Shown: in pieces, positions 16,793 to 26,908 of the stretch | Layout: every line of letters starts with the position of its first letter | How positions within the stretch are numbered: the stretch's first letter is position 1 | Source of the DNA: a bacterium | GTDB taxonomy: Bacteria; Auribacterota; UBA3054; JAAYZF01 | DNA length: 44,748 nt | Assembly (NCBI GenBank): GCA_012514975.1 | Contig: JAAYZF010000032.1 | Coordinates: 1 to 44,748 of the forward strand | Direction of reading: 5' to 3' | The notes under the pieces: generated by a model | What the model saw: only the letters and a program-made list of their open reading frames with translations | Databases searched by the model: none | What the model was told of the DNA's origin: nothing | Position numbers and translations under genes: made by a program

Positions 16793-19700
16793 ATGAATTC
16801 GCGCGAGCAGAATGATCTCATCCTGTTTCTTACCGGCCGCGCAGCGTGCGGCGCATTGCCGGCCGAACACATTGTGCCCGTGCTGCGTGAGCTGTGTGCC
16901 GGAGCAGGCGCGCAACGGCTGTCATCGACGCTGATAGAGCCGCTGGCCGGCCTGCAGGCGCCTGTTGCGGCAGCGTTGTTCGGTCAGTTGTGCGGCGAAC
17001 TGGTTGCAGACGCGCAGACGTGCCATGTTGCGTACGTGACCAGCGGGGCGTTGCCGGCTGATTGGCGCGCGCTGCTTGGCGGGTGCGCGCGGGAAATTCC
17101 GCCGGCATGGGCGGGCGTCACGGAGTCGTGTGCTGAACTCGACAAAGGCATTGCCCTTGCTGGTGATCAGTTTCTCGCCGTGGCGCACCGTGCGTGGCTC
17201 GGCGGCGTCACGGCGAAGATTGACGCAGCATTGCGCGGCGCGGCGGTGCTGGTGCACGACAGCCCGTGCGCGTGGCATGGCGATCTTGTGCGCGCCATCA
17301 TCGGCATGCTCGAGCACCGCGCAGCGACGCCGGAGCAGGCCGCGCGCATCGCCGCGTTGCGCGCGCGGTGCGATGAATGGATGAATGCCACGGCCACGGG
17401 CACGCCTGCCACGGCGGACGCCATTGGGGCTCTCGCGGCGCTTTCGGCGCGCAATGATCGCGGCGCGCTTGGCGCTGCACAGGCGGCGTTTGCCTCCACG
17501 ACCGATCGCGCCGCGCGCGCCGCGATACTCGACGTGCTGTGCACGTGGCCGACATGGCGCATGGCATGCGTGCTGCCAGGCCTCGCAACCGAGCCGTGGG
17601 CGCAACTGCGCGCGGCGGTGCTGCTGACGCTGCGGTTCGGTGCGCCACCGGATGCGCGATGGCCCTATTGGCAGCGATGGCTGGAGCTGACGGCCGGCGC
17701 AGTGCGCAGGGAGGATGATCGATGCGCGGCAGTGTGCGCACAGCATCCTGCGCGGGCGGCTGCGTTGTGGCTTGCCGGATTGCCCGAACGCGACACGGCG
17801 CTCGAAGAGGCGCTGGCCGGATGGAGCGGTGCGCTGGAGGCATCGTCGGGCGGGTCGTTCGTCCAGCGCTGGGGAACGGAAATGCCCGCGGAGGTCCGGG
17901 CCGGCATCGCCGGCATCAATGCCGCCGGCATGTCCGTGGCAGGCGAGGACGCGCCGCGGCAGGCGGTGCTGGAGAAGCCGGAGGAGGGCTTCCAGGCGGA
18001 GCCGTCAGTGCTGCGCGCGCGCGTCCACTCATTCCTTGCAGGGAACTGGTTCATGATCGCGGGCGCGCTGATGGTGGTGATCGGCAGCTCGCTTGTTGCG
18101 TACTACACATGGGACAAGCACTGGCTGTGGCGCTACACGATCATGCCGGCGCTGCTGGCGCTGCTCACGGCGGGGATTGCGCGCGTGGGCGGCTGGATGG
18201 AGCGGAAGGATGAGCAGTTCCGCGATACTGCCGCCGTGCTTCGCGCGATAGCGATCGGCCTCGTGCCGGTGAACATGATGGCCGTCGCACTGCTTGCGCG
18301 CGACCCGCAGGTGATGGTGCGCGGCGTGCTTTCGCCCGTGGTTGCAGCCGCGTATCTTGCGGTGGCGGGCGTGGCGTTGGTGCGCTGGTGCCGCGCGGTG
18401 CATCCCCCGCTGGGCGTTCCGCTGGGCATGACATTGCTTGCATTCACGGCGCAGGTTGTGCTGGTGCCGGTGCTGGGCGCGATGGGCGGGTCGTCCATGG
18501 CGGCGGACGAAGTGCTTTCATGCGGTTTCCACGGCGCGTTCGCGGTGGCGGTGTTGTTCGTGCTGCACGCGCTGCGGAGCGGCGATGCGGCGATGCCGGC
18601 GCGGCGCGTCATATGGTTTGCCGCGGCAGCGTGCGCGGTGGTTGTCATCGAGGCGTTCATCTGGTCGTACGGCTATCTGGGCCTTGCGCCGCGCGCGCGG
18701 ACGTATGCGTTGATGATGGCAGCGGCTGGCTGGCTGCTGCTGGTGATCGCGCGGCGCATAGGGCGCCCGGGCGCAGAAGGCGGGCCGATCAACGTGGAGG
18801 CGTTCGCGGGGTACGCGGCGGTGCTGCTGGGCGTGCTCATGGGGGTCACCGGGCAGTGGATGCGCATCGCGGTATGCATCACAGCCGCCGGCGCGCTGAT
18901 GCATGAAGCCATCGCGCGGCGCCACACGGTTCAGTACTGGCTGTCATGTGCGTTTCTGACCGCGGGCGCGGCGTCCGTCGGATTGCTGGACGTGTTCCCG
19001 CGCGAATGGCTGGCAGCGCTGGGCATCGGGTACGCAGCCGTGCTCAGCGGCATCATCATGGCGGGCGGACGGGCGAAACTTTCCGTCCTGGTTTCCGCGG
19101 GCATTGGGACACAGGTGACCGTCCTGTTCATTACGTCCGTCGTGGCGGTGCTTGCGCAGTGGCAGTACCGGACGGAGCCGGTGTGGACGGGCGCGGCGCT
19201 GGTGTGCATCGCGGCGCTGTTCGCCCTGCGCGCCGTGCGCGGGCAGCAGGTGCGCTGGCTGCACACGGCTGCGGTGATGCCCGCGCTGGCGCTGCCGTAC
19301 CTTGGCTGCGTGGACATCATGGGCCGCACGCTGCGCGGGAACACGCTTGTCTTCGGCCTTGCCGTGCTCTCGCTCGCGTGGATGATTGTGGCACGCGTGC
19401 GGCGGACAGGGCTCGTTGCGCGCGCTCGGTCGACGGTGCTGACACTGTACGGTGCATTTGCCATTGCGGCCATGGTGGTGCGCGTGCTCATCGAGCAGTT
19501 CAGGCCCGCGCACGGGCCGTCGTGGCATACGGGAATGGACCTCGGCGGCCCGCTGATGATCACCGCGGCGCTCGCCTGCACGGGATATTTCACGCGGTCG
19601 CTGCTGCCGATGGGCATGGGCGCGGTGATCATGGTCATTCTGTTCCCGGAGATGAAGGCGGATCTGCAGCTCTGGTTTCCGCAACTGGCGTGGGGCAGCG

Positions 19701-22700
19701 GGCTGGGCAGCGCGATCAGTGCGTTCGTCCTCGTGCTCGCCTGCTTCGGCGTGCGGCGCATTCCGCGGCTGCAGCGGCTCGAGGGCGGCGACAAATTCAT
19801 GGATGCAGCGGCGTATCCGCTGCTCCGGAGCGACTACTCGCTGTTCACGATTCCCGTGCTGATTTCGGCGGCGTTCCTGATGGGCAAGGTTGCGACGTGG
19901 AACGTGCTGAGAAACCTGGCGCTGTCGGGCGTGGGCACGCACACATGCGCCGCGCTGCTCATCGGCGGCGCGGGATGGATGTGGATGGCGGTGTATCTCC
20001 GCGCGCGGGGCAGCGCGCCTCTGTTCACGCATCTTGGCTGGCTTTCCCTTGCCGAAGGCGTCATGTTCGGGTACCGCCATGTCGTTGACAAGCCGCACTG
20101 GAGCTGGCCGGTGCTCGCCACGCTCGTTTCGTTCCAGATGCTGTACTGGGCGTATCGCTTTGTCGTTGAGCGCTGGTGCGACTGGGCGCGGCGGGTGCTG
20201 ACAACGCCGCTGCTGCACGTGCTGCGCTACGGCAGCCAGGCGGCGCTCGCCGTGTGCGTCATTGCGCTCTGGTGCGGCGGCATGTTCGAGCGCACATGGC
20301 CGCTGGCGGCGTTCCTCGGGGCACAAATGGCGTGGCAGGCGGTCATGACGGGCGGAGTGTTGTACGGCACGCACCTGTTTGTCCTCGGCATCACGTGCCT
20401 GCTCGCGTGGACCGGCGCAGACAGAAGGCTGATCGTGCACCGGCTGTCGGTTGCGCGCGATTTCACGCCTGCGTTGCTGTATCTGGCTGCGTGGCAGGTG
20501 GTGCATGGAGCGCTTGAATGGAGCGGGAACGTGTACGGCAGGCTGCGCGGGCTGATCCGGCCTGCATTGCTGCTGTCGACGCTGATCGCGGCACTGATGG
20601 CGCTTGTGCTCCCGGCGCTGCTGATGGCTGGCGTGCGCATGCCGGATGCGCTCCAGTTCTCCCTGCTGGGCGGCATACTGCTCGTTGCCGCGCGGGCCAG
20701 CCGATCCATGCCGTTCGTGACGCTCGCGGCTGGAGTGTTGTATCTGCTGGCGAACCGCGCGGGGCTCGTTGCGCAGGCGACCCCGGCGGGAAGGCTTGGC
20801 GTGCTGCTTGCGCCTGACGGCCTGGCGGTGCTTGCCGCGGGAATGGCTGTCGCGCCCGTGGCGGGCATTCTGCCGGCCAGGCGCGCGCGCTGGCTGTTCG
20901 CGCGCGACACGGGCATTCGGGCGCTTGCCGCGCCGGCCGCGGGCTGGCTGTTCCTTCCTGCGGCGCTGTGCGCCATGTTCGCTGTACTCCATTACACCAT
21001 GAATTCCGCGTATTCCGGCGCGCGTGAGTGGCTGTGGGTGCCGTACACATGCGCGGCGGCATGCGGCGTGGTTGCCGCGGTCTGGCAGCCTGGGGTGATG
21101 AGCGTGCTTGCTGCTGTCATTGCCACGGTGGCGAACGTGCACGCGGTGCATCTGCTTGCCGGCGCATTCCTGAGCGCGCATGGTGTTGCGCCGATGCACG
21201 CGGTGCTGCTTGGCTGTGCGGCGACGGTCGCGCAAGCGTACGTTGTGCCGCGCCGTGTCCTGGGTACCGCGCGGGCTGCGGCGGTTGGCGGCGTATGCGG
21301 CGCATGCATTGCCGTGGTCCTGGTGCTCATTGCAGCGGAGTATGCATGGAGGCCGGGCATGGAGCGGCTGACGTTCTGGCGGCTGTGCAGCGCCGGCGCC
21401 GGCGCGCTTGTTGCCGCGGTGTACACCGCGCGCGGCGCAGTGGGTGCGGGAGATGCGCTCCCGCCGGGCAGGCGGGTGGCCCATGCCATCGCGGCAACCA
21501 TCGCGTTGTGGTGCGCTGGGTTCATGATCCCCGTGTGCCGCCTGCCGGAGACGGCGCTGGCTGTTCTGATGGTGCCCGGCGCGTACTTCATGCTGCGCGC
21601 GCGTGCCAGCAGCGGCCGGCAGTTTGTGAACGCGGCAGCCGTCATATGGCTCGCCGTGCTTATCGCCGCCTTTTCGCCTGCTGCGTATCATGTCGCACTC
21701 TTCCCGCGGACGGCGATCGGTGTCATGCACTATCATGGCAGCGCGCCGTATGCAATCGTGGCGGGCATTGCGCTGTTGTGGTTGCACGGCAGGCGCAGGA
21801 TGCCGGGACTGGCCGTTGCGGGCGGCGCGGCGGTGTTCGCGGGCAGTTTTTTTGCTGTAACCGGGTACGACTCGTTCAGCCCGTTCGTGGACGGCATGCG
21901 CGCGGCATGGTGCGCGATCGGGCTGGCACACGCGTGGCTGCTGCTCATGGCGCCGAGATCGCCCGTCATGCGCCTTGTGCAGCGCATGACGGCTGCGGAT
22001 GACGGGCGTGCGGCGATGATGCGTGCATGGTGGCGCGCGTTCCTCGCGTTCGCGATGCATGTTGTGATCATCGCCGGCATCGGTGCATGCGACAGCCGGC
22101 CGCGGATGATCGCTCCGCTGGTCCTCGGGGCCGCATCGGTGATGATACACAGCGGCATCGCGGGCGGCTCACGGCTGGCGCTCGTGCTTGGCGGCATCGA
22201 GCTCTTTGTCGCGCTGCACGCCGATTTCATCGTGGCAAGCTATCTGCCCCGCAGACAGGTCGTCTGGGCGCTGCTTGGCCTCTGGGCGTTGTGGACTGCG
22301 GGGAGCCATGTGCTTGCGCGCCGCGGCAGGGCAGTCCCGGCAGGCATCGTCTCGAGCGCGAGCGCTGCAATCGTTTTCTGCCATATCCTCTACCATCATC
22401 CGTGGTCGACCGCAGGATTGTGGGCCATGGCGGCTGCGTGGTTCCTGGTGGTGCTCACTCCGCGTGCCGCGCGCGCGCCGCGCATGTTTGTGGAACGACT
22501 TGCGTCGTTGGTGGTCCTGCTTGTGCCCGTCTGGCTGGTGTTCTTCAGTCAGGTGCCGGCGCAAGGGCCTTTCGCCAGGCACGCGGACCTGACGTGGGCA
22601 GTCTTGTCAGCGACGGTTGCGCTTGTGGCGGTGGGCATTGCGGCGCGGGCTTTTGCGTTGAGGGCTGCTGCGGCGTACCGGGCGCTGCCGCGCGCATTTC

Positions 22701-23773
22701 CGGTGATGCTCGATCAGTGCCTCGAATGGGCCTGCGGCGCAGGCCCGGCGCTGCACATCGTGACGCTCGCGGCGGGATTCCTCGTGATGGGCATCGTGCA
22801 GGCGGCGCACTACTCGACGGCATTCGCCTTGCGCGAAGCGGTGGCGCTGGGCGCGCTGGCGCTCGGCGGCGCGTGGTGCTGGGTGCGCGCGGGAGCGATG
22901 CGGGAGCGCATGCTGCCGTTCTTCCTTGCACAGCTCTGCCTGCTGTCATTCGCCGTTCTCGTGCGCCGGCATATCATGCTGACAACCAGCCTGTGGAAAC
23001 CCGTGTACGACGTGTGGGCAAGCCTTGCAACATCAGCCTTGCTGACAGGCTTCAAGCACGCGATCGATGCGCGGCCGCGCGCCGTGCGCGTACCGTTCAT
23101 CACCACCGTGCTGATCCTGCCGGTGCTGACAATGGTCTGGGTGCTCGTCCATCATATGGGCAGCACTGCCGTGCTCATCGTTGCCGGCCTGCACACAGTG
23201 TTGTTCGCCTATCTCGGCAAGGACGATCGCGAATCGCCGTACCAGGCGCTCGGCGTGTGCTCGTTCATCACATTCCTGCTGGTCCTGTTCTGGGCAAAGC
23301 TGTCACTGCGCGTCGCATATGCGTATGTGATCCCGGCGGGCACCGGGCTGCTGGTGCTGGTACAACTGTTCCGCGACCGGCTCGCGCCGGCGGTGCGCGG
23401 CATCATCCGTTTCATCGCCGTCACCGCCATGCTGGGAAGCGCGTGTTACTATGCGCTGATTGGCGGCCAGTATCCCGTGGCGCATCTTGCGATCTTCGGG
23501 CTGCTCTGCCTCGGCGTGATGGGGCTTGGCGCCGTGCTGCGCATCCGATTGCACCTGGCACTGGGTTTTGCCGGGCTGGTCGTGGACCTGAGCGCCGTGG
23601 TCTACAAAGTCATCATGACCATGCAGCGCGGCGGGCAGATGATCATGATCGGCGGCATGGTGCTGCTGCTGGGCGTGGTGCTCGTTGCGGGCGCTGTCTA
23701 CTCGAAAACACACCGCGGCACCATCGCGGAGACGCTGGCCGCATGGCGCTCCCGGTTGCGCGAATGGGAGTGA
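16793..23773 (+). CDS. Giant polytopic membrane protein (about 2,326 aa), DUF2339-like, function unknown
   Basis: Soluble N-terminal region of about 400 aa followed by dozens of hydrophobic helices to the C-terminus; FLAGNWFMIAGALMVVIGSSLVAYYTWDKHWLWRYTIMPALLALLTAGIARVGGWMERK resembles DUF2339/DUF2157-type starts. Confidence 0.85.
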   Translation: MNSREQNDLILFLTGRAACGALPAEHIVPVLRELCAGAGAQRLSSTLIEPLAGLQAPVAAALFGQLCGELVADAQTCHVAYVTSGALPADWRALLGGCAREIPPAWAGVTESCAELDKGIALAGDQFLAVAHRAWLGGVTAKIDAALRGAAVLVHDSPCAWHGDLVRAIIGMLEHRAATPEQAARIAALRARCDEWMNATATGTPATADAIGALAALSARNDRGALGAAQAAFASTTDRAARAAILDVLCTWPTWRMACVLPGLATEPWAQLRAAVLLTLRFGAPPDARWPYWQRWLELTAGAVRREDDRCAAVCAQHPARAAALWLAGLPERDTALEEALAGWSGALEASSGGSFVQRWGTEMPAEVRAGIAGINAAGMSVAGEDAPRQAVLEKPEEGFQAEPSVLRARVHSFLAGNWFMIAGALMVVIGSSLVAYYTWDKHWLWRYTIMPALLALLTAGIARVGGWMERKDEQFRDTAAVLRAIAIGLVPVNMMAVALLARDPQVMVRGVLSPVVAAAYLAVAGVALVRWCRAVHPPLGVPLGMTLLAFTAQVVLVPVLGAMGGSSMAADEVLSCGFHGAFAVAVLFVLHALRSGDAAMPARRVIWFAAAACAVVVIEAFIWSYGYLGLAPRARTYALMMAAAGWLLLVIARRIGRPGAEGGPINVEAFAGYAAVLLGVLMGVTGQWMRIAVCITAAGALMHEAIARRHTVQYWLSCAFLTAGAASVGLLDVFPREWLAALGIGYAAVLSGIIMAGGRAKLSVLVSAGIGTQVTVLFITSVVAVLAQWQYRTEPVWTGAALVCIAALFALRAVRGQQVRWLHTAAVMPALALPYLGCVDIMGRTLRGNTLVFGLAVLSLAWMIVARVRRTGLVARARSTVLTLYGAFAIAAMVVRVLIEQFRPAHGPSWHTGMDLGGPLMITAALACTGYFTRSLLPMGMGAVIMVILFPEMKADLQLWFPQLAWGSGLGSAISAFVLVLACFGVRRIPRLQRLEGGDKFMDAAAYPLLRSDYSLFTIPVLISAAFLMGKVATWNVLRNLALSGVGTHTCAALLIGGAGWMWMAVYLRARGSAPLFTHLGWLSLAEGVMFGYRHVVDKPHWSWPVLATLVSFQMLYWAYRFVVERWCDWARRVLTTPLLHVLRYGSQAALAVCVIALWCGGMFERTWPLAAFLGAQMAWQAVMTGGVLYGTHLFVLGITCLLAWTGADRRLIVHRLSVARDFTPALLYLAAWQVVHGALEWSGNVYGRLRGLIRPALLLSTLIAALMALVLPALLMAGVRMPDALQFSLLGGILLVAARASRSMPFVTLAAGVLYLLANRAGLVAQATPAGRLGVLLAPDGLAVLAAGMAVAPVAGILPARRARWLFARDTGIRALAAPAAGWLFLPAALCAMFAVLHYTMNSAYSGAREWLWVPYTCAAACGVVAAVWQPGVMSVLAAVIATVANVHAVHLLAGAFLSAHGVAPMHAVLLGCAATVAQAYVVPRRVLGTARAAAVGGVCGACIAVVLVLIAAEYAWRPGMERLTFWRLCSAGAGALVAAVYTARGAVGAGDALPPGRRVAHAIAATIALWCAGFMIPVCRLPETALAVLMVPGAYFMLRARASSGRQFVNAAAVIWLAVLIAAFSPAAYHVALFPRTAIGVMHYHGSAPYAIVAGIALLWLHGRRRMPGLAVAGGAAVFAGSFFAVTGYDSFSPFVDGMRAAWCAIGLAHAWLLLMAPRSPVMRLVQRMTAADDGRAAMMRAWWRAFLAFAMHVVIIAGIGACDSRPRMIAPLVLGAASVMIHSGIAGGSRLALVLGGIELFVALHADFIVASYLPRRQVVWALLGLWALWTAGSHVLARRGRAVPAGIVSSASAAIVFCHILYHHPWSTAGLWAMAAAWFLVVLTPRAARAPRMFVERLASLVVLLVPVWLVFFSQVPAQGPFARHADLTWAVLSATVALVAVGIAARAFALRAAAAYRALPRAFPVMLDQCLEWACGAGPALHIVTLAAGFLVMGIVQAAHYSTAFALREAVALGALALGGAWCWVRAGAMRERMLPFFLAQLCLLSFAVLVRRHIMLTTSLWKPVYDVWASLATSALLTGFKHAIDARPRAVRVPFITTVLILPVLTMVWVLVHHMGSTAVLIVAGLHTVLFAYLGKDDRESPYQALGVCSFITFLLVLFWAKLSLRVAYAYVIPAGTGLLVLVQLFRDRLAPAVRGIIRFIAVTAMLGSACYYALIGGQYPVAHLAIFGLLCLGVMGLGAVLRIRLHLALGFAGLVVDLSAVVYKVIMTMQRGGQMIMIGGMVLLLGVVLVAGAVYSKTHRGTIAETLAAWRSRLREWE

Positions 23774-23833
23774 TTGGGCGGGACGGCAACGGCCCGGCGC
23801 GTCACGCTCATCCCCCGCAGCCTTGGCGCCGCT

Positions 23834-23854
23834 GCGTGACGGTGCGCGTCACGC
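23834..23854. terminator. Candidate hairpin between convergent genes
   Basis: GCGTGAC ggtgcgc GTCACGC; further GCGTCACGC copy at about 23798. Confidence 0.4.
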
Positions 23855-23863
23855 CGGGCAGCG

Positions 23864-25537
23864 TCACCAGTTCTCCTTGAATACGCCTTTGGGGTCCGGC
23901 TGCACTCTGATGATGCCAGAGTGCACGGGCTCGAAGAGCATCTCGAACGTGACCAACGCGGGAGTCGAGGTAAGCGCGATGTGCTTGAGCGTCACGAGAA
24001 TCTGGCGCTTGTCAGCCTTTGCCTGTTTGAGTTTGAGCTTGTCGCCTGCGGGTGTTCTTGCAGTGCCGGCCGTGCCCTTCCTGTTCCATTTCCATGAAGC
24101 GTCGCCAGCGGTGAACAAGCCCGCCTCCTCATCCTCCAGGGACACCCTCACGTCATTCGTGAACATGAGCGGCAGGGCTTCGTCGTGCCTGACGCGGATC
24201 TTCAGGAGATGGCGTACGGTGTTGATGGAGCCTTTTGCAGCCGTGAACAGCAGGTTGGTCATGGGGCGGAGGAACTGTGTGAGGAAGGGATCCCATGTGG
24301 CATAGCCGGCGTTGGTCTGGCCATCAAAGGAGCTCTGGGTGCCGCCGCAGATGAATGCGTCGCCGCGCGGGGTGGCGGCGACGGCATTGCCCCAGTCACT
24401 GCCGGGCCCTCCCAGAAGATGCGCGCGGCGCCTTGTGCCATCGGTGTAGAAGGCGGTCAGGCAGGCGTCCATGCCGCCTGCGTTGGTCTGGCCATCGAAG
24501 CCGCCGAAGGTCAGGCCGGCGACGAACGGATTGCCTGCTTCGTCGGCGCCGATGCCGTGGGCTTCGTCACTGTCCGCAGAGCCCCAGATGCGCATCCACA
24601 CGAGCGAGCCGTCGGGCGCGTACTTGCGGAGAAAGAGATCAGTGGCGCCGGCAAACGGCTGGCCGTCAATCGGGCCGGAGATGCCTCCGGCGACATAGAC
24701 GAAGCCATTTGAGTCGATGGAGACTGCGCGGGCTTCGTCGTTCCACGTCGCGCCCCAGATGCGCGTCCACAGCCGTTCACCCCACGAGCTGAACTTGCAG
24801 AGGTAGGCGTCGCGGTTGCTGACAGCGGCCTGACCGTCGAACGGGCCGTCGGTCCAGCCACAGACGTACACGGCGCCATCGTGGGCAGCACAGACGCCCG
24901 CCGCGCCATCCATGACATTGCCGCCGGCGCCCCAGATGCGTGATGCTTGTTTCTCACCCGCGGCGTTGTACTTGGTGAGGCAGGAGCTGTAGGAGCCGGG
25001 GTTGGTCTGCCCGTCGAATTCGCCCGTGGTCCAGCCTGCAACATACACGCCGCCGATGCGGTCGACAGAGACCGCCTCGCCGCGTTCCTGGTCTGCGCCG
25101 CCCCATATGCGTGTCCAGTGCGCCGTGGCGTATGCATCGTACTTCTTCAGGAACAGGTCATAGGAGCCTGCGTTGGTCTGGCCATCGAATCCGCCGCCCG
25201 TGTATCCCGTGACGTAGACATGCCCTTCCGCATCAGCGGCAACCGCCTGCGCATTGTCGTCCTCGGCGGAGCCGAACAGGCGTGTCCATTCCTTCCCGCC
25301 GCCGGGGCTGAACTTCGTGAAGAACGCGTCAGAACGGCCCAGATTCGCATGGCCGTCGAACCCGCCTTCCGTCCAGCCTGACACATAGGCATTGCCGGCG
25401 GCATCAAGGCAGACGCTCTTGGCAAAGTCGTTCGTGGGCGTGCCCCATATTCGCGTCCACGCCTTTGTGCTGTCCGCTGCGGGAAGCGACATGGCGAAGA
25501 CCTGTACCACTGCTGCAGCAATCAGTGCATTTTTCAT
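23864..25537 (-). CDS. Secreted SBBP-repeat beta-propeller protein
   Basis: Signal peptide MKNALIAAAVVQVFAMSLPAAD; repeated WTRIWG...GxxYVxGWTxGxFDGQTNxGxxDxFLxKY units. Confidence 0.88.
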   Translation of the reverse strand: MKNALIAAAVVQVFAMSLPAADSTKAWTRIWGTPTNDFAKSVCLDAAGNAYVSGWTEGGFDGHANLGRSDAFFTKFSPGGGKEWTRLFGSAEDDNAQAVAADAEGHVYVTGYTGGGFDGQTNAGSYDLFLKKYDAYATAHWTRIWGGADQERGEAVSVDRIGGVYVAGWTTGEFDGQTNPGSYSSCLTKYNAAGEKQASRIWGAGGNVMDGAAGVCAAHDGAVYVCGWTDGPFDGQAAVSNRDAYLCKFSSWGERLWTRIWGATWNDEARAVSIDSNGFVYVAGGISGPIDGQPFAGATDLFLRKYAPDGSLVWMRIWGSADSDEAHGIGADEAGNPFVAGLTFGGFDGQTNAGGMDACLTAFYTDGTRRRAHLLGGPGSDWGNAVAATPRGDAFICGGTQSSFDGQTNAGYATWDPFLTQFLRPMTNLLFTAAKGSINTVRHLLKIRVRHDEALPLMFTNDVRVSLEDEEAGLFTAGDASWKWNRKGTAGTARTPAGDKLKLKQAKADKRQILVTLKHIALTSTPALVTFEMLFEPVHSGIIRVQPDPKGVFKENW

Positions 25538-25570
25538 AAGAACTCCCTGCACGTGATGTGACTCCGTTCT

Positions 25571-26662
25571 TCAGTGGCGGCCGTAGCGGTAGTACGCGGC
25601 GCAACTGCCTTCGCTTGACACCATGCACGGGCCGATCGGATGCTCGGGCGTGCAGCCGATGCCGAAGAGGCCGCAGTCCTGCGGCATGCATACGCCGCGC
25701 AGCACGTCGCCGCATTTGCATCCGTGCGGCTCGTGCGGCTCGAACGCGGGGACGTCGAGCCTGCCGAGCGCGTCGAGGCCGGCGAATTCGCTGCGCAGCT
25801 TGTACCCGCTGAGCGGGATCATGCCGAGGCCGCGCCACACGTCGCCGGCAACGTCAAACACTCTGGCGATCACCGCCTGGGCCTTGCGGTTGCCCTCGAA
25901 TGTCACGCTGCGGCCATACTGGATTTCCGTGTCGCACCGGCCGTCCGCGATCTGTTCGATGACCATGGCGAGCGATTCGAGCAGGTCGCACAGCTCGAAG
26001 CCCGAGACGACGCACGGGCGCTTGAACTCCTCGCCGATGAACCGGTATGCGTGCGCGCCGATGATCGTGGTGACATGGCCTGGCGCGATGAAGCCGTCGA
26101 TCACCTGTTCCTCGTCCTGCAGCAGCGCGCGCATGGCCGGCGGGGTGAGTTTGCCCGCGGCGAGGAAGAAGAAATTTCCCATTCCGGCTGCCGCGGCAGC
26201 GGTGACGGCGGTGGCAAGCGTTGGCGCGGTCGTCTCGAACCCGACGCCGAGGAGGACGCACGTGGCGTCAGGATGCTGCTGCGCGAACTCGACGGCCTGG
26301 AGGGCCGAATAGATGATGTGAAGGCTGTCTTCCCGCGCGCTGTTCGCCAGCGACGTGTGCGAGCCCGGCACGCGCACCATGTCGCCGAACGTGAACACGT
26401 GCACGCCGGGCCTGCCGCAGAGCCAGATGGCCGCGTCGATCACCGTGCTCGCCGTCACGCACACCGGGCAGCCGGGGCCCGAGATGATGCGTACACGCTC
26501 GGGCAGGACGGAGTGGATGCCGGTGCGGAGGAGCGCAGCGGTGTGGCCGCCGCAGATTTCCATGACACGCACGGGCCTGTCGAGCCTTCCGGCCGCGCTG
26601 TTCAGCCGCCCGAGCAGCGCGCGCGCAAGGCTTGGGTCGCGGAATTCATCGAGGTATTTCAT
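25571..26662 (-). CDS. hypD: [NiFe] hydrogenase maturation protein HypD
   Basis: VMEICGGHTAALLRTG, ISGPGCPVCVT, VLLGVGFETTAPT, GCKCGDVLRGVCMPQDCGLFGIGCTPEHPIGPCMVSSEGSCAAYYRY. Confidence 0.96.
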   Translation of the reverse strand: MKYLDEFRDPSLARALLGRLNSAAGRLDRPVRVMEICGGHTAALLRTGIHSVLPERVRIISGPGCPVCVTASTVIDAAIWLCGRPGVHVFTFGDMVRVPGSHTSLANSAREDSLHIIYSALQAVEFAQQHPDATCVLLGVGFETTAPTLATAVTAAAAAGMGNFFFLAAGKLTPPAMRALLQDEEQVIDGFIAPGHVTTIIGAHAYRFIGEEFKRPCVVSGFELCDLLESLAMVIEQIADGRCDTEIQYGRSVTFEGNRKAQAVIARVFDVAGDVWRGLGMIPLSGYKLRSEFAGLDALGRLDVPAFEPHEPHGCKCGDVLRGVCMPQDCGLFGIGCTPEHPIGPCMVSSEGSCAAYYRYGRH

Positions 26663-26885
26663 CCTTCATCATCTCCGCGTACTCGCGCCAGAGCTGTAAC
26701 TGCTCCTTCGCTTCCTGTTCGTCAAGTTTGGTGATGGCGAAACCGCAGTGCGCGATGACGTAATCACCCACCCTGGCATCATCCACCAGCGACACGTCGA
26801 TCATGATCTCCGTCTCGCCGAACTGGACGCGCGCCTTGTTCGGCTGGGGCATTTCAACTATCTGTCCGGGTATGGCCAGGCACAT
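26646..26885 (-). CDS. hypC: HypC/HybG/HupF family hydrogenase maturation chaperone
   Basis: MCLAIPGQIVEM... VGDYVIAHCGFAITKLDEQEAKEQL; overlaps hypD by 17 nt. Confidence 0.94.
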   Translation of the reverse strand: MCLAIPGQIVEMPQPNKARVQFGETEIMIDVSLVDDARVGDYVIAHCGFAITKLDEQEAKEQLQLWREYAEMMKDEIPR

Positions 26886-26887
26886 GG

Positions 26888-26908
26888 GATTTCAGATTTC
26901 AGGTTTCA
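26888..26908. repeat. Heptamer repeat GATTTCA GATTTCA GGTTTCA (circular match to the repeat at 4713)
   Basis: Read directly; spans the hypF stop codon. Confidence 0.8.

Noticed and set aside
18944-22150. 1,068-aa antisense ORF on the minus strand inside the giant membrane gene
   Set aside because: Arg/His/Gln/Pro-rich low-complexity translation typical of the antisense frame of GC-rich coding DNA; the opposite frame has a coherent membrane protein.
22027-23880. 617-aa plus-strand ORF overlapping the end of the giant gene
   Set aside because: Composition (Arg/Gly/Ala/Cys-rich) is a +1-frame shadow of the membrane protein; no domain features.
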